Assembly (NCBI RefSeq): GCF_947500605.1
Contig: NZ_CANMSJ010000009.1
Coordinates: 62,001 to 126,000, forward strand
Direction of reading: 5' to 3'
DNA from: an uncultured Lacinutrix sp.
GTDB lineage: Bacteria; Bacteroidota; Bacteroidia; Flavobacteriales; Flavobacteriaceae
DNA: 64,000 nt
Every line of letters begins with the position of its first letter. Positions within the stretch are counted from its first letter, which is position 1. The notes under the pieces are model-generated. The model was not told the origin of the DNA, made no database searches, and saw only the letters and a list, made by a program, of their open reading frames with translations. Shown here piece after piece: positions 9,537 to 17,085 of this stretch. Position numbers and translations under genes: made by a program.

Positions 9537-10745
9537 TTATTTTTCTCCGTCTACGTAGTCTTGTAAATATTTAAATCGCGGTGTTAATTTACTATCGCTT
9601 GTCGTTATTTTTGCTCGTTTTAAAATTTCGTTCTTATCGTTATTAAAAAACGATGGTATTACATGTTTTAAAAACATTTCTCCAAAACCTTCACTAGCAT
9701 CTTTTGGTAACTCGCAAGGTAAGTTATCTACTGCCATAACTGTAATAGCATCTTTTGCGTTAAAGGCTACTTCTTTTTCTGTTTCCGCATGGTAACCATA
9801 AAAAGGATCTGCAATTGTAGATGCTTTTAATGTTGATGCTACCGGTCCATCTACATCGCAAGAAATATCTGCTACCAAATTAATTTTAAAATCTGGAGAT
9901 TTAGCGTCTTCTCTTGTAAAAAGATAAGGTGCATTGTTTCCATAAAAATGTCCTGCGATAAAGAAATCTGTTTCTTTTGCATAAGGCATAAAGTTACTTA
10001 TGTATCCTGTTGGGTCTTTATAGAATTCCCACTTATCTCCTACTTTACCGTCTGCGCGTTTTGCATATTCCATTACATCTGCCATTACATAAACAGGTTC
10101 TGTAAATGCTGTTGTTAAATATAACGCGTCACTAACTTCTTTTATTTTTAAATGGTCTAAAATCTCTTTTGCTCCTAATGCTACTTTTCCTGTTCCTGTA
10201 AGTAGTATTTTAATATTTGGAAGTGTTATTTTATCTAATTCTGCTTTAACAGCATCTAAATCTGCTAGTGTTTCTACTTTTGGCAAATTAAACAAACCGT
10301 CTCTTAGCCCTAAAGCTCTAAAACCATTATAAGCACCTACTAATCCTGCATAGCGACCAAAACCAATTAATCGTGCACCATTTTGTTTTACAATGGTTTC
10401 ATGATCATACATTTCTATGTTTCTTTCTAGCATTGCCAAAAGTAACTTACGATTGTAAGGCTGCTTTTTTATGGTATGCGAAAAGTAAAAGTATTTTTTA
10501 TTTGGTATTAGGTTTTCTATTGGCACTTCTTTTACGCCTATCATAACATCACAATCGGACACGTTGTCTGTTACCTCAAAACCTAGCGCTCGGTATGCCT
10601 CGTCTGGGAACACACGAATGTCGCTAGACTCAACAACAAACTCTGCTTGCGGGAATTGCGACCTAGCTTCTGCTAGTTTTTCTGGTGAGAATACCACACG
10701 TCTGTCTGGTGGGTTTTTACGTTCTTTTATTATGGCGAATTTCAT
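9537..10745 (-). CDS. AlaDH/LKR-like NAD(P)-dependent dehydrogenase
   Basis: A protein of about 402 residues when started at the ATG ending at 10745 (MKFAIIKERKNPPDRRVVFSP). An upstream in-frame ATG at 10805 would add 20 residues of unrelated sequence and is less likely. The N-terminus matches the alanine dehydrogenase / transhydrogenase / lysine-ketoglutarate reductase substrate domain (RRVVFSPEKL), followed by HETIVKQNGARLIGFGRYAGLVGAYNGFRALG and a Rossmann motif GTGKVALGAKE. It resembles the lysine-ketoglutarate reductase half of AASS more than bacterial Ald, but the substrate cannot be assigned from sequence. Confidence 0.78.
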   Translation of the reverse strand: MKFAIIKERKNPPDRRVVFSPEKLAEARSQFPQAEFVVESSDIRVFPDEAYRALGFEVTDNVSDCDVMIGVKEVPIENLIPNKKYFYFSHTIKKQPYNRKLLLAMLERNIEMYDHETIVKQNGARLIGFGRYAGLVGAYNGFRALGLRDGLFNLPKVETLADLDAVKAELDKITLPNIKILLTGTGKVALGAKEILDHLKIKEVSDALYLTTAFTEPVYVMADVMEYAKRADGKVGDKWEFYKDPTGYISNFMPYAKETDFFIAGHFYGNNAPYLFTREDAKSPDFKINLVADISCDVDGPVASTLKASTIADPFYGYHAETEKEVAFNAKDAITVMAVDNLPCELPKDASEGFGEMFLKHVIPSFFNNDKNEILKRAKITTSDSKLTPRFKYLQDYVDGEK

Positions 10746-10815
10746 ATATAATTGTGATTGGAATAATTTTTGTACTAAAATAGTAGTAAAAGTAGGCTTA
10801 TACAAACTTTCTTAA

Positions 10816-10823
10816 TAACTTTG
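10816..10823 (+). promoter_or_regulatory. Candidate -7 element for the tmRNA
   Basis: TAACTTTG matches the Bacteroidota -7 consensus TAnnTTTG on the plus strand. No good TTTG is seen 19 bases upstream. If used, transcription would begin near 10830 and the tmRNA precursor would carry about 140 bases of 5' leader containing the intergenic repeat. Confidence 0.4.
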
Positions 10824-10852
10824 CATTCTTTACTTGATGCTTTTAAGGTTTT

Positions 10853-10955
10853 GAGTGAGTGCGTTAAGGATTGAAGTGGCATCCTTTTGCTTTTTGCAAA
10901 AGATATAACGGAAAGCCTGACTCTACGTAGTTTTTACGAAGTAGAGTAACGCCAA
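10853..10955 (+). repeat. Intergenic repeat element, copy 1
   Basis: An element bounded by GAGTGAGTGCGTTAAGGATT and GTAACGCC with two internal hairpins (ATCCTTTTGC / complement, and CTCTAC..GTAGAG). The outer blocks GCGTTAAGGATTGAA, GAAAGCCTGA and GTAACGC recur in inverse orientation between trpB and trpA (62126-62209). It looks like a family of palindromic intergenic repeats. No gene is present. Confidence 0.65.
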
Positions 10956-10970
10956 GATAATTTAATATTT

Positions 10971-11362
10971 GGGGTCGACTGGTTTTGACAGCGAGATTAA
11001 TTAGATTGTAAGCACGTCGTGTAATGGCATTGAAACACGTTAAAGACTAGACCAAATTTTAATCGGCGAGAATAACTACGCTTTAGCTGCATAATCTGAA
11101 TTATAGTAAGATTAAGCCTCGGTACACAAGGTGTACGAGCTTTATGTCTCCGGAAAGCCTTGATTGACGGCGTTCCAGATGAGACATCGAAAATGTCAAT
11201 ATAGATTAGGTAGTGCTTTGTTGCCTTTTTGAAACTAAAGAAGATAAGTTAAAAGTGGATTGTCTTTAATCAGCTTTTAATCGAAAACCTAAGAAAAGAA
11301 TAAACGTGTAGAAACCCTTTTGGTTACTTGTTTGGACGAGAGTTCGATTCTCTCCGGCTCCA
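10971..11362 (+). ncRNA. ssrA: Transfer-messenger RNA (tmRNA)
   Basis: A one-piece tmRNA. The 5' end GGGGTCGACTGGTTTTGACA and the 3' end GTTCGATTCTCTCCGGCTCC-A form the tRNA-like domain; GGGGTCG pairs with CGGCTCC. The 3' CCA is not encoded (the DNA reads CAA after the discriminator), so it must be added. The tag frame at 11065-11094 reads GENNYALAA then TAA, a typical Bacteroidota proteolysis tag. The molecule rescues stalled ribosomes together with SmpB. A strong terminator follows directly. Confidence 0.95.
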
Positions 11363-11364
11363 CA

Positions 11365-11406
11365 AATGCCCTTTTAACTAGCTAGTTAAAAGGGCATTAT
11401 TTTTTA
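11365..11406 (+). terminator. Intrinsic terminator of ssrA
   Basis: A long perfect palindrome (AATGCCCTTTTAACTAG and its complement) followed by a T-run at 11400-11406, starting three bases after the tmRNA. Confidence 0.92.
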
Positions 11407-11658
11407 GAGGTGCTGTATAGATGTTAATTTTCTTCAAAATGTCATTACTTCTTTTATTATAAAATTTATTGGGAATAAAATTAAACTGAGATAATAATAT
11501 GTTTTTTTTTAAACCTTCTTTAGTATTGCCTATTATATTGATATAATTTCTTTAGCGGCATTGCTAATAATTAATGTTTTAATAAAAAAAGCCTCGCTGG
11601 TTAAGCAAGGCTTTTAAGCGGAGTAAACACAAACTGATTTATAGCAATAATTTACTAT
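11407..11658. other. Gene-free spacer
   Basis: No coding frame is supported. An imperfect hairpin at about 11583-11615 (GCCTCGC / GCAAGGC, one mismatch, flanked by A- and T-runs) may be a second terminator. The rest is AT-rich without recognisable signals. Confidence 0.5.
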
Positions 11659-11800
11659 GTAAACTCTACTATTTACCAAGAAGTTATTGTTTGGTTAATA
11701 CATATTTAACTTGGGATGGTAAACTTAAAGTAAAGCTAGTATACTTAATTACGGGTTTCCGTAAAACGGAAATAAAAACCTTAAAAAGAAACAACCCTAG
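11659..11800. repeat. Diverged spacer repeat, copy A
   Basis: Shares an identical 18-base block GTAAACTCTACTATTTAC (11659-11676) and a longer diverged block around TTACGG-GTTT-CCGTAA (11749-11764) with copy B at 16312-16418. On the minus strand the similarity extends to TAGGGTTG and TTCAATA near 11793-11807, matching the 3' end of the response-regulator gene at 16418. Copy A may therefore be a relic of a duplicated regulator locus. Confidence 0.6.
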
Positions 11801-11842
11801 TTTATTGAAGTGTTTTATTTTGCAAACTAAAACCTAAACTAT

Positions 11843-12196
11843 TTAGTGCTGATAGCATCTTTGGTTAGTATTCTTAGTTTTACGTTTACAACGTTTTCCT
11901 GCTTTCGTTTTTCCAATACATTGCAAAGCAGATGTACTTTTGGCGATACTAGTTTGTTTATTATTTGATAATGAATTTGAAGTCGATTTACCTTTACCCG
12001 GCTTGCAAACTGAACATGCCGAAAAACCAAGCTCTAAAGCTCTCTTTAAGGTGTATTCCTTTTTAGAATATTTTAAATATTTACAACTAGACTTGTGATA
12101 TTTCTCTCCAGTTTTTGTGGTGTAAACAGATTGTGCCACAACAATATTTGCAAAAGCAAATGTTAAGATTAATAATAAGACTTTTAAGGACTTCAT
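11843..12196 (-). CDS. Secreted Cys/His-rich protein with two zinc-site motifs
   Basis: A 117-residue protein with a signal peptide (cleavage near AFANIVVAQ, residues 1-22). The first motif, H34-x3-C38...C61-x2-C64 (YHKSSCKYL...GFSACSVCKP), resembles the Ada-type metal-binding fold. The second, C93, C103, C114, H117 (CIGKTKAGKRCKRKTKNTNQRCYQH), resembles the DUF5763 type of small zinc module. A Ser/Asn/Lys-rich linker joins them. It lies 15 bases downstream of the SNase-like gene, and the pairing suggests an envelope or extracellular nucleic-acid role (inference). Confidence 0.7.
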   Translation of the reverse strand: MKSLKVLLLILTFAFANIVVAQSVYTTKTGEKYHKSSCKYLKYSKKEYTLKRALELGFSACSVCKPGKGKSTSNSLSNNKQTSIAKSTSALQCIGKTKAGKRCKRKTKNTNQRCYQH

Positions 12197-12211
12197 TTAT
12201 AATTATATTCT

Positions 12212-12742
12212 TTAACCCTTGTTTTTGTTTAGTTTCTTTAATCTATAGGCTTCTTTTTTATTATCTCTCCATTGCCAAGGAGAAATAGCATTCAAATCTT
12301 GCCATAAACCTACTTTGTCTTTTTTAGCATTATCTTCTAAACTTTGTAAAATGGTATCTTTAGAATATTTTACATAATGCCATGCTAATCCTTTTTTCAC
12401 CAATTGATGATTAAGGTTTATAGAATCTCCATAGAACACATTAGCTATTAATCGTCTATATCTGTCCTTTTTTAAGACTTGAACAGTTACATGTTTATTA
12501 AAAATGGCCTCTGAAACAAAATCCTTTGCTTTTGTTGAAAATGATTGCTTTTTTTCTGGGCAATCTATATTTGCCAATCTTACTTTTACGACTGTTGAAT
12601 CCTTAGTTAATAATTTAAAAGTGTCTCCATCCATAATACCAACTACTTTACCCAAAAGTATTGTTGGTTTAACTTCTTTATTTGTATTGAATGAAAGTAG
12701 AGAAATTACAAGCAATAATGATGATAGCCAAAGTTTATACAT
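12212..12742 (-). CDS. Thermonuclease (SNase-like) family protein
   Basis: A 176-residue staphylococcal-nuclease-fold protein with a hydrophobic N-terminal signal or anchor (residues 3-17). The active-site pattern is complete: DGDT at 38-41 (D40), R55, D60, E63 (NIDCPEKKQ) and R96/R97 (KDRYRRL). These correspond to nuclease residues D21, R35, D40, E43 and R87. It probably cleaves DNA or RNA outside the cytoplasm in a calcium-dependent way. It sits between the vWA-like lipoprotein and the Cys-rich protein with gaps of 15-16 bases, so it may belong to the same transcript. Confidence 0.88.
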   Translation of the reverse strand: MYKLWLSSLLLVISLLSFNTNKEVKPTILLGKVVGIMDGDTFKLLTKDSTVVKVRLANIDCPEKKQSFSTKAKDFVSEAIFNKHVTVQVLKKDRYRRLIANVFYGDSINLNHQLVKKGLAWHYVKYSKDTILQSLEDNAKKDKVGLWQDLNAISPWQWRDNKKEAYRLKKLNKNKG

Positions 12743-12758
12743 AGCTTATATAATTTAA

Positions 12759-13673
12759 TTAATTGTTTAAAATAAAATCTTTAATAATCTTATCCATGTT
12801 TGATGGCAATTCTGCTGTTTTAACATCATACCTTTTAACTTTCATAGCTTCAAACCAATCTTTCCAATATTTGACAATAACTTCTTGCTCGTAAGGATTT
12901 TTATTATCTGGATTTAGCCCTAAAACAAGAATTTCTAGATTAGATAAATCATCTGTTGCTGGTATAAAACCAAATTGTTCTTCTACTAATTTATTTTTCC
13001 AATCTTTATTATTTAACTTAAAGCCTCTAATAACCTTAGGTGTTAAGTAAGTAGTAAGATTTCCTTCTTTTATTTTTGTGTTTTCATGATATATATAGCC
13101 GTCCGTTAGCACTACTAAAATATTTCTATAATTTTCTTCAACACAATAATCATTAACTTTTGTTTTAAAAAATCTCCAAGTATCAGACCCTACATAATTA
13201 TTATCTATAATTGCTAAATCATATATTTCTTTTGGTTTTAATGCATAGCTTTCTTTTAACTTATCTAGAAGTTCTAATGTTACATTACTTCTATTTATAT
13301 TATATTTTAAACCTTTAGAGATTGTATTTATATTTTGATTTCTAGGTTCTGGATCAAAATACAATTGAATTTTATCATTCATACCTCTTATTTTTTTCCT
13401 TCTTAAATGTGTATCAAAAGCATCTGAAACAGATTTAATATAAGCCACGTCTCTTAAATAGTATTCCATAGATTCATTTGGATACTTTATAGGATCTATT
13501 CTATCAGACAAATCTAATAAAAAACTAATGTTTAAGTTTTTGTTTGAAGCACTTAGACTAGCTTGTTTTGACATAATTTTAGGTTTACTCACTTTTTTTT
13601 CGGTATCATTTACACAAGACGTAAAAACAATAAGTACCAAGCCTAATAAAATTTTATTTATACTTTTTTTCAT
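12759..13673 (-). CDS. vWA-like lipoprotein
   Basis: About 304 residues when started at MKKSINKILL; an upstream ATG at 13691 would overlap the preceding gene and add six residues. The SpII site is FTSC (C20). The mature part resembles a von Willebrand factor A-like fold, with a DxS-type first strand (NISFLLDLSDRID) and a later strand NILVVLTDGYI. The MIDAS serine pattern is incomplete, so metal binding is uncertain. It follows the four-TM coiled-coil gene directly and is probably a partner of it. Not assigned to a named family. Confidence 0.65.
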   Translation of the reverse strand: MKKSINKILLGLVLIVFTSCVNDTEKKVSKPKIMSKQASLSASNKNLNISFLLDLSDRIDPIKYPNESMEYYLRDVAYIKSVSDAFDTHLRRKKIRGMNDKIQLYFDPEPRNQNINTISKGLKYNINRSNVTLELLDKLKESYALKPKEIYDLAIIDNNYVGSDTWRFFKTKVNDYCVEENYRNILVVLTDGYIYHENTKIKEGNLTTYLTPKVIRGFKLNNKDWKNKLVEEQFGFIPATDDLSNLEILVLGLNPDNKNPYEQEVIVKYWKDWFEAMKVKRYDVKTAELPSNMDKIIKDFILNN

Positions 13674-13677
13674 TGTA

Positions 13678-14940
13678 TTAATTTTTAGCAAATATTAAGT
13701 GTTGAAAATCCATGTCTTCTAAATTCAATTCTTTTAAATGGTTTTGAGAGACTTCCTCACAACTATTTCTCAATTCATCTTTTGATTTAGAAGGTAAAGC
13801 TAACACCACATTTATAAATTGATACCATCCTTCTTTATATTGATAATGGTAATGAAGATATTCTTTTACAGGAAAAACAAATCCATCAATTTTGGATTGA
13901 AGTTCTGATATCTTACCATTAATAGAAGCAACTTCACTCCTTAAATCATCAACTTTTAGAAGTAAACCTGCTTTTTTCTTTTCTGTATTTTTTATTTCCT
14001 CTTTTTTATTTCTTATAAATGCTTTTATTTTATCTACGTTTTCATGTTCTTTCATTACAAAATCGAACACCAATCCCCAAATTAAATACACTACAAATCC
14101 AGCAAAAATAATCCCCCAAAAATTAACACTTTTAAGAGCCATTGAAGGCGAAAAACTTTGTCCTAAAACCATATCAAAATCAAATATTTTTTTTTCTATT
14201 AAATATGCCAATATCACATCAAACATAAATGTTAAAACAAAAAGGGCTAATAATTTTATGTAAGAGACAACTTTTTTTGTTTTTTGAAACATATGTATTA
14301 GATAACCTAATCCCATAAAGACAAAAGGAATTGTTCCTATAAAAATAGCCTCAAGCCATCCATCTGCAATTGCTTTATTTAATGCATTAGCATCAAAAAT
14401 AGCTGCAGTTAAACTTCCTGTTTCAAAATCTTTAAAAAAAGCAGAATATGATGCAGAAATATAAAATACGAATAAGTAAATTGTTATTGGTAATAATAAC
14501 AATAATCCAATATAGAATTGAGCCTTAGGTCTTTTATCTACATCTATTCCATAAACTTCTGGATTCTGTTTGACGTTTATCATTTCAAATTTACAATCAT
14601 CAATGTTTTTTATTAAAATATTTTTTTGTTCTTCATGTATCAATAATGCTGTTTCTCTTTTTTTAAGCTCTGTTCTTTCTTTTTCTTGTTGTTCTTTATA
14701 AGGTTGTTTCAGTCTTTCTTGTTCGTTTAATTGTTTTCTACATAAATCTTCAAAACTGTTATATAAATTCTTTAATCCAACACCAAAAGTTACCGCATTG
14801 CCTGACGCCTTTGTTGATGCTACATACCCACTTTCATAATAAGTGACACGAACTTGTTCCCTTGCTTCTTCTGTACTATCAAATAATGGCTTAGTAGCTT
14901 CATTACTTTTTAGTTTAAATAGTTTATTAATAGCTCCCAT
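13678..14940 (-). CDS. Four-TM protein with flanking coiled coils, unknown family
   Basis: A 420-residue protein not recognised as a named family. Residues 1-60 are soluble, 60-125 a charged coiled coil, and TM helices lie at about 142-165, 196-217, 226-248 and 272-294. A second coiled coil spans 296-352 and a C-terminal soluble part contains HYHYQYKEGWYQ near 363-375. The start lies three bases after the TerB-like stop, and its stop overlaps the extended start of the vWA-like gene, so the three form an operon. The layout suggests a membrane scaffold or channel with long cytoplasmic helices (inference). Confidence 0.65.
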   Translation of the reverse strand: MGAINKLFKLKSNEATKPLFDSTEEAREQVRVTYYESGYVASTKASGNAVTFGVGLKNLYNSFEDLCRKQLNEQERLKQPYKEQQEKERTELKKRETALLIHEEQKNILIKNIDDCKFEMINVKQNPEVYGIDVDKRPKAQFYIGLLLLLPITIYLFVFYISASYSAFFKDFETGSLTAAIFDANALNKAIADGWLEAIFIGTIPFVFMGLGYLIHMFQKTKKVVSYIKLLALFVLTFMFDVILAYLIEKKIFDFDMVLGQSFSPSMALKSVNFWGIIFAGFVVYLIWGLVFDFVMKEHENVDKIKAFIRNKKEEIKNTEKKKAGLLLKVDDLRSEVASINGKISELQSKIDGFVFPVKEYLHYHYQYKEGWYQFINVVLALPSKSKDELRNSCEEVSQNHLKELNLEDMDFQHLIFAKN

Positions 14941-14943
14941 ATT

Positions 14944-15339
14944 TTATGAATTTATATCTCTTATAATATCTTCTTTAGTAATACCTTTTTGTGCAGAATC
15001 CAATAAAAAATCTGCCAACTCTGTTATATTCTCCTCTAAAAACTCAAATTTTTTACAATACTTCTTTAGAGTAATATATTCATCATCAGTAACTTTTCCA
15101 TCTGCCCAAATCATCATAGATAAATCGTATAGATATTCAACTCTTAACTCTAATGATTCTGGTATCGATGAATCATGGGAAGGGTTTAGTAAAATTTCAT
15201 TTAGTTGTTCCTTTGTTAACCCTCTATCCTCTGCAAACCGATAGAGCATTTGCATCTCAAGCACATCAAAGTTATCATCTGAAAAAGCTATTTGATATAG
15301 TCTTAAAAAATGGCTTTTCAATTCTGTAGATATTATCAT
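14944..15339 (-). CDS. TerB-like protein
   Basis: A 131-residue all-helical acidic protein. The pattern LYQIAFSDDNFDVLEMQMLYRFAEDRGL, repeated as LYDLSMMIWADGKVTDDEYITLKKYCKKF, is the metal-binding TerB/TerB-like fold (D near 21-22 and the DGK-x3-D-E-Y segment). It is the first gene of an operon with the four-TM coiled-coil and vWA-like proteins. TerB domains are known from tellurite-resistance-type stress and conflict systems, often beside vWA proteins. No TerC, TerD or TerZ is present here. Confidence 0.7.
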   Translation of the reverse strand: MIISTELKSHFLRLYQIAFSDDNFDVLEMQMLYRFAEDRGLTKEQLNEILLNPSHDSSIPESLELRVEYLYDLSMMIWADGKVTDDEYITLKKYCKKFEFLEENITELADFLLDSAQKGITKEDIIRDINS

Positions 15340-15424
15340 AAATTAATTTTTTAGTTTGTTATATCATATAGTTTAAACTATACGACTTTTAATTCCTCAA
15401 ACTTAAACCCTTATAAAAACAAAA

Positions 15425-15444
15425 CCTTACGGGAATCCGTAAGG
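15425..15444 (-). terminator. Hairpin terminator (TTACGG-N4-CCGTAA, copy C)
   Basis: A perfect 8-bp stem CCTTACGG / CCGTAAGG with loop GAAT. On the minus strand it is followed by a TTTTGTTTTT tract, 38 bases beyond the stop of the 15482-16201 gene, so it reads as an intrinsic terminator. The same core dyad occurs at 11749 and 16385. Confidence 0.7.
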
Positions 15445-15481
15445 CTTGTAAAATGAATCTTAATTTAGTTATATCTATTTT

Positions 15482-16201
15482 CTAATCTTCATCGAAAAAG
15501 AAATCGTGTATTTTAATAATATCTCCTCTACCTATTTGTACAAGATCATTAGTTTCTTTTAAGAATATCCCTAAAGAACGTTCGTTATATAATAGTTTCA
15601 TATCCGACGAATAATCTGTTACTACATACATATCACCTTCTAATTTAAAAAATGGAATTATTAATTTGCTTTTTACTTTAACACCTCTGTTTACTACTTT
15701 ACCTTCTTTTAGTGTAGACATAATAGTAGTATTATTCGTTTCATTTGATGCTACTTTCACATAAGCTAACATCATATTTAACCATTCTGCATCGTCTATT
15801 AAATACCATTTTACTTTTTCAAAATCTATACCATATTCACTAATCCATCCACGACTAGTAAAACCAAATAACACTTGTTTTCTGCCATCTAGCTCTGGCT
15901 TATCTCCTGCTGTAAATTCTTGAATTTTAAATGAGATTACAGAAGTCGACGACATATCCTTTACCTTTTTACCATCGAAATCTAATGTTTTTAAGGAAAA
16001 ACTAGTAAGTGTTGGGTGATTGGTTAACACCCATTGTGTAGCTGTAAGTTCTGCTTGCTCTTTCATTTGATCTACAGCAGCTATTCCTGCTCCAATTGCT
16101 AAAAGTCCACCAATTGCAGCGACTGTTCCTTCGTTTTGTCCAGAGACTTGTTTAGGCATAAAATAAACCAGAACAAATAGGAATAAAATTGATTTTTTCA
16201 T
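15482..16201 (-). CDS. Secreted protein of unknown function
   Basis: A 239-residue protein with a signal peptide (residues 1-21, ending QVSGQ). A Gly/Ala-rich hydrophobic stretch follows at about 26-43 (VAAIGGLLAIGAGIAAVD), then a mixed alpha/beta domain. No family is recognised. It lies between the response-regulator gene and the TerB-like operon, all on the minus strand, and has its own terminator. It starts 184 bases downstream of the copy-B hairpin, so control by the adjacent two-component system is possible but unproven. Confidence 0.6.
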   Translation of the reverse strand: MKKSILFLFVLVYFMPKQVSGQNEGTVAAIGGLLAIGAGIAAVDQMKEQAELTATQWVLTNHPTLTSFSLKTLDFDGKKVKDMSSTSVISFKIQEFTAGDKPELDGRKQVLFGFTSRGWISEYGIDFEKVKWYLIDDAEWLNMMLAYVKVASNETNNTTIMSTLKEGKVVNRGVKVKSKLIIPFFKLEGDMYVVTDYSSDMKLLYNERSLGIFLKETNDLVQIGRGDIIKIHDFFFDED

Positions 16202-16311
16202 GTTTTAATATAATTTTAAATTGATTAATATTTTAATGTAAAAATTTCACTAGTTAGGTAGGTTATTAACTATACAAGTTTATAAAAATCTACAGTAACA
16301 AAAAGGATTCT

Positions 16312-16418
16312 GTAAACTCTACTATTTACGAGCAAACTATTATAAATTAAAATGCTAAATTTAAAATAAAGCTAGTGTAGTTAATTACGGCTTTCCGTAA
16401 AACGAAAAACAAAAAATT
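16312..16418. repeat. Diverged spacer repeat, copy B
   Basis: Contains GTAAACTCTACTATTTAC (16312-16329, identical to copy A) and TTACGG-CTTT-CCGTAA (16385-16400) with flanks shared with copy A (AAAGCTAGT, TTAATTACGG). It lies just downstream of the response-regulator stop. Confidence 0.6.
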
Positions 16419-17083
16419 TAAATCAACCCTAAATCTTTAGCTATTGAAACTAAATGAATAGTATTATTAGCTCCAAATTGGGTTTTTAATTTATTGATTT
16501 TCTTTTCTATAGAACTTAAACTGTAAGGTGATAAATTCTTTTTCTGTAAGTGTTGTGATATACCTTCTTGAGATAAACCTAGAGACAATTGCTTTAGTAA
16601 TATAATATCGAAATCGTCTATTTCTATATTTGTTTTAGGACTTGTAGCTGCTGCTACTTGAGGCGATAGATATGTATCGTTATTGTACACCGTATTAATT
16701 GCTGTATTAAGTTCTATAAGCCCTCTTCTGCCCTTACAAACATAAGCATTGCAGTTATGCTTGTTCATTAAGGTTCGTACTCTTTGTAAACGATCTTCTA
16801 CCGAATAGACTATCACTTTTAATTCTGGATGCTCCTTTTTTAAAACTTTTACTAATTCTTCACCAGAAGTGTAGGTTTCGTTTCTATGGTCTTTTTTATA
16901 AGACAAATCTGTAATAAGCAGCTCTATTGGCTCGTTATCTTGTGCCGCTTTTTTTACTTTTAAATAAGCATCGTCACAATACTGTACTTCTTGTACGTCT
17001 GTTATTTTTAATGTATCTAACACAGATACCACACCTTGGTTAATACTTAATAAATCGTCTGCAACAAGAACTTTTTTAAACAT
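16418..17083 (-). CDS. LuxR/NarL-type response regulator
   Basis: A 221-residue regulator. The receiver domain (1-125) has the acidic pair D9/D10, phospho-acceptor D59 (LLITDLS) and the conserved Lys in NAYVCKGRRG. The C-terminal domain (about 150-221) is a diverged LuxR-type HTH (IILLKQLSLGLSQEGISQHLQ...SIEKKINKLKTQF). The start lies two bases from the stop of the TPR histidine kinase, so the two form a cognate pair. Targets are unknown; the TTACGG-N4-CCGTAA dyads nearby are candidates. Confidence 0.88.
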   Translation of the reverse strand: MFKKVLVADDLLSINQGVVSVLDTLKITDVQEVQYCDDAYLKVKKAAQDNEPIELLITDLSYKKDHRNETYTSGEELVKVLKKEHPELKVIVYSVEDRLQRVRTLMNKHNCNAYVCKGRRGLIELNTAINTVYNNDTYLSPQVAAATSPKTNIEIDDFDIILLKQLSLGLSQEGISQHLQKKNLSPYSLSSIEKKINKLKTQFGANNTIHLVSIAKDLGLI

Positions 17084-17085
17084 AA

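Noticed and set aside
10971-11362. tRNA gene at the tmRNA 3' end
   Set aside because: The T-arm and acceptor pair with the GGGGTCG 390 bases upstream, and a GENNYALAA tag lies between, so it is tmRNA.
11839-12030. Open frame on the minus strand overlapping the Cys-rich protein
   Set aside because: It lies in another frame of a gene that has a signal peptide and clear Cys/His motifs; its own product shows no domain.
12759-15339. Zorya-type defence system
   Set aside because: The membrane protein with coiled coils recalls ZorA, but there is no MotA-like pattern, no OmpA-like ZorB and no helicase or nuclease ZorC/D/E nearby.
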